Shown here one piece after another: positions 39,273-48,959 of a stretch of 64,000 nt of DNA; positions within the stretch are counted from its first letter, which is position 1; every line of letters begins with the position of its first letter. A program made the translations under genes and the position numbers. A model generated the notes under the pieces. The model saw only the letters and a program-made list of their open reading frames with translations. It searched no databases and was not told where the DNA came from. Source of the stretch: Paenibacillus sp. D2_2 (GTDB lineage Bacteria > Bacillota > Bacilli > Paenibacillales > Paenibacillaceae); NCBI RefSeq assembly GCF_031199965.1, contig NZ_CP133605.1, forward strand, positions 2,636,501 through 2,700,500, given 5' to 3'.

Positions 39273-40105
39273 ATGAGCGCTGCAAAACTGCTTCGCACGA
39301 AAATTTTCCCACATACGATGTTGATCCTGTTTGCTGTATTTTTCCTATTTCCTTTCGTATGGCTTGTATTCACCTCGCTCAAGTCGTCGAACGAAATATT
39401 TGAGCTGCCACCGCGAATCATACCGGCATCTTTTCAATGGGCGAATTACATAGCTGCGTTTGAAACCGTACCGTTTGGCCACTATATGCTGAATACGCTC
39501 GTTATCTGTGTGGTATGTATCATTGGGCAATTGTTTGCCGCTCCGCTCGTCGCTTATTCGATCTCTCGAATCCCGTGGGTGGGGAGCAAAATTATTTTCG
39601 CGATCGTCTTGGCTACGATGATTTTGCCGTCGCAGGTGCAGTTGATTCCACAATACATCATCTTTGCGAAGCTCAGCTGGATCAACACTATTCTACCACT
39701 TACGATTGGGGCTTTTTTCGGAGCTCCATTCTATATTTTCTTATTGCGGCAGTTTCTCTTAGGCGTTCCCAGAGAGTTGTCTGAAGCAGCAAAAATGGAT
39801 GGGGCGTCAGAATTCCGGATATACGCACAAATTATTCTACCGACATTGAAACCTGCGTTAGCGACCGTCGCCTTGTTTACCTTTGTGGGTGCATATACTG
39901 ACTTTATGGGACCGCTTATTTACTTGAACGATGCAGCCAAATGGACGCTTACGCTCGGTCTGCAGGGCTTCCAGCAGGATCACGGGGCGCAATGGAAAAG
40001 CTGATGGCCGCATCAACGATTATGGCGATTCCTATGATTTTGCTCTACTTTTTCGGCCAAAAATACTTTATGCAATCGGGATCGGCTTTTACGGGGTTTA
40101 AGTAA
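39273..40105 (+). CDS. Sugar ABC transporter permease (MalG-like), one frameshift
   Basis: About 277 residues and six helices: ILFAVFFLFPFVWLVFTSLK, LATMILPSQVQLIPQYIIF and EAA loop SEAAKMDGASEFRIYAQIILP. Frame is lost near 39994: adding one base to TGGAAAAGC gives QWEKLMAASTIMAIPMILLYFF and the usual ending TGFK at TAA 40103-40105. It starts 3 bases after the MalF-like gene stop. With the solute-binding protein it forms one importer. Confidence 0.9.
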
Positions 40106-40136
40106 TTTATTTCACGGTGGAGAACCCGAATTGAAG

Positions 40137-40161
40137 CAGGCTGCTAAGGCAGTCTGTTTTT
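40137..40161 (+). terminator. Rho-independent terminator of the sugar transporter
   Basis: CAGGCTGC and GCAGTCTG pair around TAAG with one mismatch, then TTTTT. Confidence 0.7.
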
Positions 40162-40271
40162 GCTTTGAACTTCGAAGCTTACTTGCCTTTAGATAAACAA
40201 ATTCTTTTAAAAAAAGAACTTGAATAACATTTTATATCGAATTAACTTATCTAAGAAAGGAGGATTAAAAT

Positions 40272-40721
40272 ATGAAAATAACTATTGAAGAATTACCTGA
40301 ATCAAGGATTGCATATTTCCGAAATGTTGGGGAGTATGGTGAAAGGCAGAACAAAGGATTAATGGAGGATTTTAAAAAGTGGGCAAAGTCGAACGGTATA
40401 TTTGATAATTCTACAATTTTGGGTATACCGCAAGATAACCCAGAGATTACTCGTAAAGAGGAATGTCGTTATGATGTTTGCGTTGTTATAAATAAAGATT
40501 TTAATGTGGCAAAACCAGCTCATGTTGGTGAATTTTCTGGTGGAAAATACGCTGTTTTCTTGCTTGACCATACAAAAGAGGCAGTCAGTGAATTTTGGGG
40601 CAATATTTTTTCTGAGATAGAAAGAAATAATCTAACAATAAGAGAACAACCAATTATTGAAAGATATACTTCACAAATGATTGATAATCATTTGTGTGAA
40701 ATATTAGTTCCTATACAGTAA
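40272..40721 (+). CDS. GyrI-like/AraC effector-binding domain protein
   Basis: 149-residue stand-alone GyrI-like domain. It begins KITIEELPESRIAYFRNVGEYG, typical of the family, then GIPQDNPEI, CRYDVCVVI and GGKYAVFLLDHTKEAVSEFW. Such proteins bind hydrophobic small molecules (drug binding) or, in SbmC/GyrI, protect DNA gyrase. Start ATG 40272 follows AAAGGAGGATT. It is AT-rich compared with its neighbours. No operon partner. Confidence 0.82.
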   Translation: MKITIEELPESRIAYFRNVGEYGERQNKGLMEDFKKWAKSNGIFDNSTILGIPQDNPEITRKEECRYDVCVVINKDFNVAKPAHVGEFSGGKYAVFLLDHTKEAVSEFWGNIFSEIERNNLTIREQPIIERYTSQMIDNHLCEILVPIQ

Positions 40722-40801
40722 AGAGGAAATATCTTCTTGTCTATTTTTATATAAAATTTTGGTAAGGTAGATAACAGTATATTGATAAGAGGTGAAGAGT
40801 T

Positions 40802-41695
40802 GTGGTGATTAAGAAACGCTGTTTGTTCTGTGATGAGATTGTCCCCACTGAATCGGAAGGCAATTACGATAGATATATAGGCTGTTCCTGTTCACCCGGC
40901 GGGTCCTATAGCTTGCATAAAGACAGCTACGAACTTATTAATTCGTTATCATACCAAAAGAAGCGCAATATACTTCATTTAGTATCGGCTTATATCCGGG
41001 AGCTAAATGATCGTGATGAAAAGGTTACTCTATCTGCTGACGATATGGAGTCCATTGAAAATTCTCCGGAAATCCCTGTGACTATAGAAGATAAAGGCAA
41101 GCGTCTACTGCAGTATTTGTATAGACATTCTGAAAGCTCTGGGGAGCCTGTTGTTATTCAACCACTTTCTAGCAACTATAACCTGACGTATTCACCGAAT
41201 CTGCAAGAGCTGGTATATATCATTGATAAACTTAGAAACGATCAGTTGATCATCAGGGAAGGAATGAGCTTTCAGCTTACGGAACAAGGATGGAACGAAG
41301 CAGCGGCAAGTGCTGAAGGAAAAAAATTAAAGCCATGCTCCATTCTCATCTCGGAGGATATGCATTTGGGTACAGAGTGGCAGGAAAGAATATTGCCTTT
41401 GATCGAGCAGTACGGTTATCTACCTCGCTTGCTTGCACATACGAAGTCACAGAACTGCGAAAAGTACTCTTTGGAACTTATTGCGGACAGTAAACTGATT
41501 ATTGCAGATTTAAGCGGTCAACCTCCTGAAGTATATTTTGGAGCGGGATATGCGCTCGGTTTGAACATTCCTGTGATCTGGACTGTAAACAGCGGTGAGG
41601 CCGAGATACCTCCTGTTAAGATAAAAGAAATTCGTCCAATTGTCTGGAATACTACTGAAGATCTAGCAGGATTACTCCAACAGAGGTTAAGTTGA
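40802..41695 (+). CDS. Zinc-ribbon protein with C-terminal deoxyribosyltransferase/TIR-like domain
   Basis: 297 residues. A putative zinc site comprises Cys7, Cys10, Cys28 and Cys30. The middle (about 100-175) looks like a winged helix (ELVYIIDKLRNDQLIIREG, LTEQGW). The C-terminal 115 residues begin CSILISEDM and contain KLIIADLSGQPPEVYFGAG and ALGLNIPVIWTV, the pattern of nucleoside 2-deoxyribosyltransferase/TIR-like domains (usually ADFTGxxxxVYFEAGFA). The Glu of that motif is Gly247 here (GGA 41540-41542), so enzymatic action is doubtful. Such proteins occur in nucleotide sensing and phage defence; no defence partner is adjacent. Start GTG 40802; SD AGAGGTG. Confidence 0.65.
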   Translation: MVIKKRCLFCDEIVPTESEGNYDRYIGCSCSPGGSYSLHKDSYELINSLSYQKKRNILHLVSAYIRELNDRDEKVTLSADDMESIENSPEIPVTIEDKGKRLLQYLYRHSESSGEPVVIQPLSSNYNLTYSPNLQELVYIIDKLRNDQLIIREGMSFQLTEQGWNEAAASAEGKKLKPCSILISEDMHLGTEWQERILPLIEQYGYLPRLLAHTKSQNCEKYSLELIADSKLIIADLSGQPPEVYFGAGYALGLNIPVIWTVNSGEAEIPPVKIKEIRPIVWNTTEDLAGLLQQRLS

Positions 41696-41884
41696 TAAAC
41701 AGATCACCATTGGTTCCTTATGGAGAAGAGGTTGGCAATAAGCTGGCTGATCTTCTGAGGGAGCATATTCTGATCGCAGGGAAAATTGTAGCGGCTGCCA
41801 ACCGACAAGAACGAAATCCATATGATTCATTTTGCCGACATCCTGACAGAAGGTATTGTCAAACAGTTTCCTGGAAAATTTTAA
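41692..41884 (+). pseudogene. Remnant of a helical Bacillales protein, internally deleted
   Basis: VPYGEEVGNKLADLLREHILIAGKIVAAAN followed, after a frame change, by MIHFADILTEGIVKQFPGKF. From memory these are the middle and the C-terminal end of a roughly 150-residue helical protein family common in Bacillales (pieces LADLLREHILIAGKIVAAA and ILTEGIVKQFPGKF). The N-terminal half and some 60 residues between the blocks are missing, so this is decay, not one sequencing slip. It starts almost at the stop of the zinc-ribbon gene. Confidence 0.6.
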
Positions 41885-41920
41885 GCAAGAGCCATAGACA
41901 ATAAAAAGCGGATCAATCTG

Positions 41921-41949
41921 AAGGAATTCCATTACGGAATTCCTTTTTA
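41921..41949 (+). terminator. Rho-independent terminator
   Basis: AAGGAATTCC at 41921-41930 pairs perfectly with GGAATTCCTT at 41936-41945, then T-rich. Confidence 0.85.
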
Positions 41950-42032
41950 TTTTTCCATAGATAATCCTTGGATCGCCTGGGTTCATTTCAACGCAAAACG
42001 AATATGATTATTATCCAAATTAGACTCATTCA

Positions 42033-42048
42033 TATGACACTTGTCATA
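42033..42048. promoter_or_regulatory. Perfect 16-bp palindrome, TetR-type operator candidate
   Basis: TATGACACTTGTCATA lies 83 bases upstream of the small membrane protein gene. The TGACA-CT-TGTCA symmetry fits a dimeric repressor; no regulator gene is adjacent. Confidence 0.5.
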
Positions 42049-42130
42049 CAGAAGACATTACAATCATGAATACCGAAAGAATGAGCGTTAGAGTATGATG
42101 GATTCAGTTTAGCGAGAAGGAGATATGCAT

Positions 42131-42487
42131 ATGATACAACCTTCAAGAACCATTTCTAGTGCTGTTGTACGCGGATTTGCAGGCGGAGTTATTTTCATGG
42201 CTTTATTCGGTACCCTATGGGCATATATTGGAATCATGGGATTGCAGGGTTTGGGGACTCCATTGTTGTTAGTCACAGCTAACGCCATAGGGATTGTAAT
42301 GTTCATCGGTGGTGCCTCACTTATGCTCGCAGCACGAAAATTAAAGACTCCGACTTCAATATCAAAATCAAATGGTAAACGAATAGCAATATGGTTCGGT
42401 TGGCGGCGCTCTGATCCTGTGGGGAACTGGCGTAGCAGTGTGGATGATGGGGAAAATGTTACTTCATATCATTTAGGAGATAAGTGA
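42131..42487 (+). CDS. Small membrane protein, probably truncated by frameshift
   Basis: 118 residues. Two hydrophobic segments (residues about 13-34 and 41-64), then a basic linker and KRIAIWFG, after which the sequence becomes polar and unlike a membrane protein (WRRSDPVGNWRSS). In another frame the same DNA encodes hydrophobic GGALILWGTGVAVWMMGK. A frameshift near 42403 in a protein with four helices is likely. Family not recognised with certainty. Start ATG 42131 follows AGAAGGAGATATG; the palindrome at 42033 may regulate it. Confidence 0.5.
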   Translation: MIQPSRTISSAVVRGFAGGVIFMALFGTLWAYIGIMGLQGLGTPLLLVTANAIGIVMFIGGASLMLAARKLKTPTSISKSNGKRIAIWFGWRRSDPVGNWRSSVDDGENVTSYHLGDK

Positions 42488-42638
42488 TATGCTCATTTTA
42501 AATCAAGCGCTATATGGGATAGGGTAGGGGATAAAGGTTGGTTTTAGAATGAAATAAGACTTTACCAGTTAAAAGCACAATCCGAATAAATTGATTCACA
42601 TAAAATATGATCATCTTCAGAGATTGGAGGTGAACATA

Positions 42639-42839
42639 TTGACACTAATCGAAATTCGCGATTTTGCTAGACGAAATGTTGGTCGCCGTGTAATTGTTGT
42701 GCTCAAGTCTGGAAGGCGTATTGAAGGAGTGATCGTCTTTGCCGGTCTTCTCTCTCTTATTCTTCGTTTTAGAGTTAGAGGAGTGTTAGTAAGACGGAGA
42801 TTTTTTTATAGAAATATTGCCCGTATAATATTAGTATAA
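42639..42839 (+). CDS. Small basic protein, possibly Sm-like
   Basis: 66 residues with a TTG start 8 bases after GGAGGTG (42627-42633). Sequence MTLIEIRDFARRNVGRR, VIVVLKSGRRIEGVIVFAG, then Arg- and Phe-rich strands ending IARIILV. An N-terminal helix followed by short beta strands with G-R-x-I-E-G-V recalls the Sm fold seen in Hfq and DUF2642-like spore proteins. That reading is inference. A perfect terminator follows. Confidence 0.6.
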   Translation: MTLIEIRDFARRNVGRRVIVVLKSGRRIEGVIVFAGLLSLILRFRVRGVLVRRRFFYRNIARIILV

Positions 42840-42860
42840 TGACCGATTAATATTTAGAGT

Positions 42861-42891
42861 ATCCCCACAAGTGATTGTGGGGATGCTTTTT
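42861..42891 (+). terminator. Rho-independent terminator
   Basis: ATCCCCACAA at 42861-42870 pairs with TTGTGGGGAT at 42875-42884, then GC and TTTTT. Confidence 0.9.
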
Positions 42892-42930
42892 GTCTGAATT
42901 CAAAAGTCGCATTATAAATAAATTGTCCTA

Positions 42931-43110
42931 TTAGATAAAAAATTTGATAAGGAAAAAAATCAAAACAATAATTCCAAAGGCAATAAGCAAACTAGCCGAA
43001 TTCCAGAGTACTTCCCTGAAATAATCGGAGCCCATTCTCTGTTTCTCTTCATGCCGCTGTTTGTGTATATGGGGATCATATTGTCCGGGCGGATTGCGAA
43101 AATCATTCAT
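42931..43110 (-). CDS. Small single-pass membrane protein
   Basis: 59 residues: a polar, His- and Gln-rich N-terminus (MNDFRNPPGQYDPHIHKQ) and one C-terminal helix (SLLIAFGIIVLIFFLIKFF). AAGGAGATGTTCTT before the ATG (minus, 43110) is a good ribosome binding site. Tail-anchored topology with the N-terminus inside is likely. Family not recognised. Confidence 0.6.
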   Translation of the reverse strand: MNDFRNPPGQYDPHIHKQRHEEKQRMGSDYFREVLWNSASLLIAFGIIVLIFFLIKFFI

Positions 43111-43226
43111 AAGAACATCTCCTTTTAACTAACTTACTTATTAGCAGATTATAACATTGCGGATACGGGGAAGATAGTTAGTTCTTCCATTAAACTACAT
43201 GTATAAGAACTTTTGAGAAACAGTAA

Positions 43227-44332
43227 TCATGGGGTTTCGAGGACCAGTAACGTTTCAGCGACCTCTATTCCATTCACAAGAAGCACAATTTTGTGCTGAC
43301 CCGGATAATGGCGCCGTGTGGTCAGATCAGCCCAGCTATGTCTTCTCGTTCCAGTAAGATGTGAACCGCCGGGTACGGTCTTATCGGACAGCAGAAATAA
43401 TTTACGCGTTGGCTTCCCGTTTGCCTTAATGAAGTAAATCCCATACTCAATACGAACATGTAATGTTTCACCTTCGCGAATATCAAGGTTATATTGTATT
43501 TCACAGCTATCGCCAATCATTAGAGTCGAGGGCTGCACAGAGATTGAAGCTGACGTAGTAAGCGGAACCTCCTCTGTAGAGATTGCGTAGCCAAATAACT
43601 TCATAGCTTCAGGGATCGCTCTGCGAACTAATGTGCGGCATCCCTGTCGTATGATCCAATCCGTATCAGAATGCGTGCCGATCCAGCGTTGCCCGGTTTT
43701 AAGCACCAAGGCGGGATTGTCCTTTGCAATGTCATTGAGATTATTAGCGACGCTCTTGCGCACATACAGGGAAGGATCTGCCTTGAGCAACTCAAGGATG
43801 GACAATACCGGGGTTGGATCCTCTTTAAACATTGGAAGGGCTTGTCCCAGGGAAGACGCGGGCGACAGCCTTCGCTGGCAAGCCGTCGTACATGCTCATT
43901 GGGGTGCTTAGCCCATATATTCATTCGGCGCATTGCCCGTTCCGGGTCCGACAGGATAAATGACCTTATGGCGAATTCGGCGGACGATTTCTGTGTAAAG
44001 TTCTCTAACGCGTTCATAGAGAGCTCCCAGTGCTTTTCCTCCCGACCATATACTTCTACAAAGTCCGGAAAGAAAAGATAGGGAAAACCAACGCAGCTGT
44101 CCGCAATGGTATACAAAATCTCCAGCGCAGCGGCATAGTCATGAGGAAGATAAAGCCCAAGTTTTTCGGATATCCGTCGTGTCCGGGCTTTAAGCGGAAG
44201 CGTATCCCATGTATCATCCATCATTGCCGCTACAAATGCCTTAGTATCAAAAACGCTATAAGCGGATTGAACCTTTTTACTAAAATCTAATAAAAACTTC
44301 TCATTATAGATATCTTTTAATAATTCCGCCAA
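43227..44332 (-). CDS. AlkD/AlkC-like DNA alkylation repair HEAT protein, one frameshift
   Basis: About 368 residues. HEAT-like helices as in AlkC/AlkD glycosylases: YNEKFLLDFSKKVQSAY, FVAAMMDDTWDTLPLKAR, ADSCVGFPYLFFPDFVEVYG, NEHVRRLASEGCRPRLPW and VLSILELLKADPSLYVRKSVANNLNDI (cut: ADPSLYVRKSVANNLNDI). A C-terminal beta domain (ETLHVRIEYGIYFIKANGKP, SWADLTTRRHYPGQH) follows, as in AlkC. Frame is lost near 43853: one more G (minus strand) gives LPWGQALPMFKEDP. It removes alkylated bases in its family. A deletion derivative lies at 58.1-58.9 kb. Confidence 0.85.
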
Positions 44333-44545
44333 TGTATATCCTCCTTCAACGTAAGCACTGATCGATCTATGTCTTTGTGCTAACTATATCCGAATTTTAT
44401 CAGATATAACCTGACAGCAGTATGGCATGTTATACGAGGGGAAATGGAAAGCAGCCTTATCATATCTAATTAACGGTCAATAATGTCCGATAAATTAGAT
44501 CAAATGGAAATTATAGTCATATCAGCAGGTGGCTTAGCTTTGAGC

Positions 44546-46530
44546 TTACACCAGCTCCAATACGACCATCTGATGATTCTCTAAATACGGAACCGTATAC
44601 TTGATTTCGCCATACTCGTCGGTCTTATAGGGAAGCTCCTCCATAGACGGGGCCATATAGACCCGCTTAATTGTTGCGGAAGCAGGGAGACGCAAGCTGA
44701 CGTCAACGTCCTGCAGCGGTACGATGTCCTCGATGACTTCAACACGCCCTTTCAGTACGGGGGAGGCATACAATAAGTGATTGATGTAGCGATTCTCCTG
44801 AGCTTGATATTGGAGCGTAGCGATGCCTTGAGCTGGCAAATCGCAGCTCAGGGACGGCCGCGGCAACAGCCGGGAAAGAGCATGTATTACCATCTCTTTC
44901 AGGATGAGGTGGCCATTATCTGCATAGTCGCCGAATACATTCCAGGCGATATAGATGCCGTTCTGGCTTTCGATCATACCAGGTCCGTTATCCTCTCCGG
45001 CGCTCGGGGTATGTAAATGCGAGCTGAAGGTAAAGACGTCGCGGTTGAAATACGGATTCTCCCGTCGGCCAAGTGAATGGCCACCGTTCAGTTCCACCAG
45101 TTGTCCTTCTCCGTACATAACAAATGAAGCGGGCAAAAGGAAGCCTGGAGAGAAGTCCGGATGAAAATAAGACGGCTGGTACGGGTTGGTACCTTTCCAT
45201 TCCAATCCCATTTCAAGCATAAAAGTATCGCCGGCCGCATTTAGGCCCGAACACCCCGTTGCTAGAACTTTTCCGCCGTTAGCTGTAAATATGTTGATGG
45301 CATCCCTCAATTTCGACCATACCGACACCTCATCCGGTAGAATCAACACTTTGTAACGGCTGAGATCCGCATCGACATCCACTATGTCGTACAGATAATG
45401 ACCCTCGGTCAGAATTCGTACTGCTCCTGCATCAGCCAGATTGGTTCGTTCGTTCTTCTCCTGGGTGTCCGGGCAAGCCTCGCGAGCCGCTTCCAACGAC
45501 AAGACGGCGATGTCTGCCACAGATGAAGTGCTGCGACACCATGGCTCTTTCGCTTCTACTTCAGCATAGGCGGAACCGATCAGGGCATAGGTCGCCTCAT
45601 CCATCAGTCCCGACGGATGAAGCTGGTCGCCGATCGAGCATTTGGCACCGTGGGCTAGGCTGAGTGCCGTCTCGAAGCGCAGCGCATTTGGATGCTTATA
45701 CCCGCCGAATTCGCCCATGAGGTGTGGAATTTTCCCGTCATGCCAAGATAGTCCATGCCCAGCGATTGGACGTAGCGCGCCGAAAGCGGAAAGTGATCAT
45801 AGCCCCAGCCCCCGGTCGGCAGCGATTCAAGTTCCAGATGGCTGTTGACATGGGCAAGATCACGGCGGCCTCGCAGTTGATGACCGCTGTTATGAAAGAC
45901 CGGAAGGCCTGGCTTGACAGCATCAACCGTTCCTCGTACTCGCCGGGTATAGTTCAGGTAAGTTCGTTCGCCCAAGGCGGCAACAGCTGCTTTGTCGCGT
46001 GGATCCTGTCCGGCCTCCCGAAGCGCGGCCACGCAATACTGGCATCGGCATTCACGAATTCCGACGATGTCGAGGAAAATGCCGTCCGCATCATAGTTGG
46101 AGACGACCTCATGGATTTGTGCCAGTAAGATGTCCAGGTAAGGTGTATTGAAGCAAAACTCGTGGTAGCCTGGTGTCATGAAATCTCTCGCCCATCGTGT
46201 CCGGTCTTCTGCATCACGGCATAACCATTCGGGATGGCGCCTGGCAAGCTTCTCATCGAGGCCGGCGGAGAGGTACACTGGCGTTTTGACGCTGATTTCA
46301 TGAGCGGCGGAAATCATTTCGCCGAGCAGATCGAACGTGAGATGCGGATGCATAGTATTAGCTTCACTAGGATGATAGGCCCAGCCGTGATGGCATTTCG
46401 AAAAGACAGTTATAGAATCGACATGTCCGATGCGCAGCATATTCTGGAACTGAGATCTGGAAAACTGGCTTCCGATGCCTGGGATAGCCTCAGAAGTATG
46501 AAAATCGAGATGAACTTGACGGAAACGCAT
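44546..46530 (-). CDS. Putative glycoside hydrolase, GH42-like with trimerisation-type domain, one frameshift
   Basis: About 661 residues. The N-terminal TIM barrel opens MRFRQVHLDFHTSEAIPGIG, then SITVFSKCHHGWAYHP, KTPVYLSAGLDEKLARRHPEW and YDADGIFLDIVGIRECRCQYC; the acidic residues of FLDI are candidate catalytic or binding groups. The second half is a glutamine-amidotransferase-like domain (YKVLILPDEVSVWSKLRDAI, GGKVLATGCSG) as in beta-galactosidase trimerisation domains, and a small C-terminal beta domain. Frame is lost near 45722: adding a G to TGGGCG gives HTSWGEFGGYKHPNALRFE. No signal peptide, so it acts in the cytosol. Divergent from an AraC gene. Substrate unknown. Confidence 0.78.
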
Positions 46531-46663
46531 GCTTGAACAGCTCCTTTACTGGTATATTAGAGCGATTTCTTGTGTTCAATGTACCTCTTTTACATGGGAG
46601 CAACCAGTGATAATATGAACTTTGGATAGCACAAAACGGACTTGTGGATTGGAGAGAATCGAC

Positions 46664-47545
46664 GTGTATTGTCTGGAATTTGCCATTCCGCCGCTGCCGC
46701 AATTCTTAATGGCGGGACATGCCGTACGGAAGCCAGGAGACCAGCATTTCGCTCGCGTCTTTGGTGTATACGACCTGCTTCTGGTAACGAGGGGAACGCT
46801 CTATATGACGGAAGATGAGACGGAATATGAAATCGGTGCAGGAAAGATGCTAGTGTTGGAAGCGGGGTTACCGCATTTCGGGCATCGATCCTGCTTGGAG
46901 GATACAGAGATTTATTGGGTGCATTTCGTCCATGGACATCCGGCAACGCACATCCGGCAGGAGCATATTCCTTGGTCGACCCTGCTGTCAAAAGGTACGG
47001 ATGAGGATGTCGAGCCGTCCTCGCAGCAGCGGATGTACTTGCCGAAATTCGCTTCCGTTGATGTACAAAGCATAGTGCCGCTGTTACGCGAATTGGACGA
47101 TATCCACAATGGGTTGAACGTAGAAACTGCACTGCGGCTCCATCTGTTGCTTGCCGAGCTGTTCGCGGCGCTGCAGACAGAATGTGTGCGGACATCCGAA
47201 CCGGAGCCTTCCTTGCGGCTGGCCAGGGCTGCCGTAGCGTATTTGAACGAACATTGGAGGCAGCCGTATCAGCTTTCAGAATTGGAGGCAAGCCTGCATT
47301 TCCAGGCGAATTACATCACGAGATGCATGAAGAGACATATCGGCAAAAGTCCGCTGCAGTATGTGTTGCACCTGCGTCTGGAGGAGGCCAAAAAATTGCT
47401 GGGAGGAACGGTGCTTGGTATTTCCGAGATCGCGGAAAAGGTAGGGATCCGTGATCCTAACTATATGGTGCGTCTGTTTACGGCCAAGCTTGGCATGACT
47501 CCAGGGGCGTATCGGCTGATGCTTCGTCAGAGGAAGGGAGAGTAA
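46664..47545 (+). CDS. AraC-family regulator
   Basis: About 293 residues. The cupin-like N-terminus (FGVYDLLLVTRGTLYMTEDE, EIGAGKMLVLEAGLPHFG) and two HTH motifs at the C-terminus (LSELEASLHFQANYITRCMK; ISEIAEKVGIRDPNYMVRLF) show it to be an AraC-type activator. GTG 46664 with GGAGAG at 46651-46656 is preferred to TTG 46622, which has no ribosome binding site. Divergent from the glycoside hydrolase gene 133 bases away, its likely target. Confidence 0.85.
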   Translation: MYCLEFAIPPLPQFLMAGHAVRKPGDQHFARVFGVYDLLLVTRGTLYMTEDETEYEIGAGKMLVLEAGLPHFGHRSCLEDTEIYWVHFVHGHPATHIRQEHIPWSTLLSKGTDEDVEPSSQQRMYLPKFASVDVQSIVPLLRELDDIHNGLNVETALRLHLLLAELFAALQTECVRTSEPEPSLRLARAAVAYLNEHWRQPYQLSELEASLHFQANYITRCMKRHIGKSPLQYVLHLRLEEAKKLLGGTVLGISEIAEKVGIRDPNYMVRLFTAKLGMTPGAYRLMLRQRKGE

Positions 47546-47607
47546 GCTGCCGGGGATATGCTTGTCGATGATCCAAAAAAACGAATCAAATACCATTCTA
47601 CCTTCGG

Positions 47608-48959
47608 TTAATGTTCCATCACTTTGATCCACTTGTATCGATTTACTTTGACAAGCGCTACAAAGCACTTAAGGATCTGATCACTTTTAAGAACTATAAA
47701 AATAATTACCGGTGAGAAGTTTAACACAAATGTTCCTAGCAACGAGGCTGGCAAAATCAGTAGCCACATAAAGATAAAGTCATTATACATCACGAAGGTT
47801 GTATCCCCGCCGCTTTGTATAATCCCAGATAAGGCGGGCATTTCATAAGATGTTCCGATCACGGTGATAGAGAGTATAGTCATGAACGCTGCAGCAAGGT
47901 CTTTGGCCTCATCCGAAATAGAGTAGAGGAAAAGAACGTGGTCTTTAGCAATAAACAAGATGATGCCGGTTAACACACCAATCAGAAGGTACAGGACCTG
48001 TAGTGTTTGGCTATAAGCCTTGATTTTTTGGAATATGCCTTCTCCCACCGTTTTTCCCATAATAATCGCAGAAGAAGTGGCGGAAGCATAGGATATGACC
48101 GTCACGAACTGAAATATAGTTGTTGCTACGCTATTGGCTGCGATGGCGGAGGTTCCCATATGACCAAGAATTCCTGTCTGTACAGCCATAGCTCCAGCCC
48201 AAGAGAAGCTCGATAATAAAATAGGCAGCGCAATTTTGGTATATTGCTTCAGGATCAGCCGATCCAGATTGAAGAAGTCGTGCAACTGAAGACGTAAGGC
48301 CTGGTTATGCTTCAGTACATACATGATGACGATGAAGCACTCCACGATGCGGGAGATTAAGGTAGCTGTGGCTGATCCTTCGAGTCCTAATTTTGGCAGC
48401 CCGCCATACCCATATACCAATCCATAATTAAGCGTGACATTAATAACCAGTGTACATAGAGATACAATCAGGCCGATTTTGACGATTTCCACGCTTCTTA
48501 GTGTAGCTAATAGAACATTGGTGATGGCAAAAAAGACATAGGAAAAAGAAATGATCGTTAAAAACTTAGCTCCTTCTTGAATCACCGGACATCATTCGTC
48601 ATTGCGGATAAAAGCCACGATGAAGAACAGAGAGCTACCAGCCACATAAGAACGCCGATACAAATCGAAATCGCCATGCCGGCACCAACGACTTTTCGAA
48701 TAGGTTGGACCTCATTCTCTCCCCAAAAGCGAGAAGCCATAATGATGACGCTTTGAGAGCAGCCGATCATCAGAAACGTTGCGATAAACTGAATCTGATT
48801 AGCTAGCGACGATGCAGAGAGGGCTATTTCACTATACCCGCCAAGGATTAGGTTATCCGAGAGGTTAACCGCTATCGTAATTGCGTTTTGCAGACCAATA
48901 ATCAGCGTTAAACTGAAGAAGCTTTTGTAGAAGCTTCGGTCTCTTACCAAGAGACTCAT
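47608..48959 (-). CDS. MATE-family efflux transporter, one frameshift
   Basis: About 450 residues and 12 helices. The N-terminal part reads SLTLIIGLQNAITIAVNLSDNLILG; the later repeat reads LPILLSSFSWAGAMAVQTGILG. Frame is lost near 48596 (minus strand GTCCGGTG): one more C gives NDVPVIQEGAKFLTIISFS. MATE proteins export drugs or metabolites using Na+ or H+. The start overlaps the acetyltransferase stop by 4 bases, suggesting linked export or modification of a small molecule. Confidence 0.87.

Noticed and set aside
40802-43110. A defence island around the zinc-ribbon protein
   Set aside because: Neighbours are a GyrI-like protein, a pseudogene and small proteins; no nuclease, cyclase, methylase or other defence partner is present.
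46590-47291. 233-codon open frame on the minus strand
   Set aside because: Antisense to the AraC gene, rich in Arg, Pro and Ala, no family features and no ribosome binding site.
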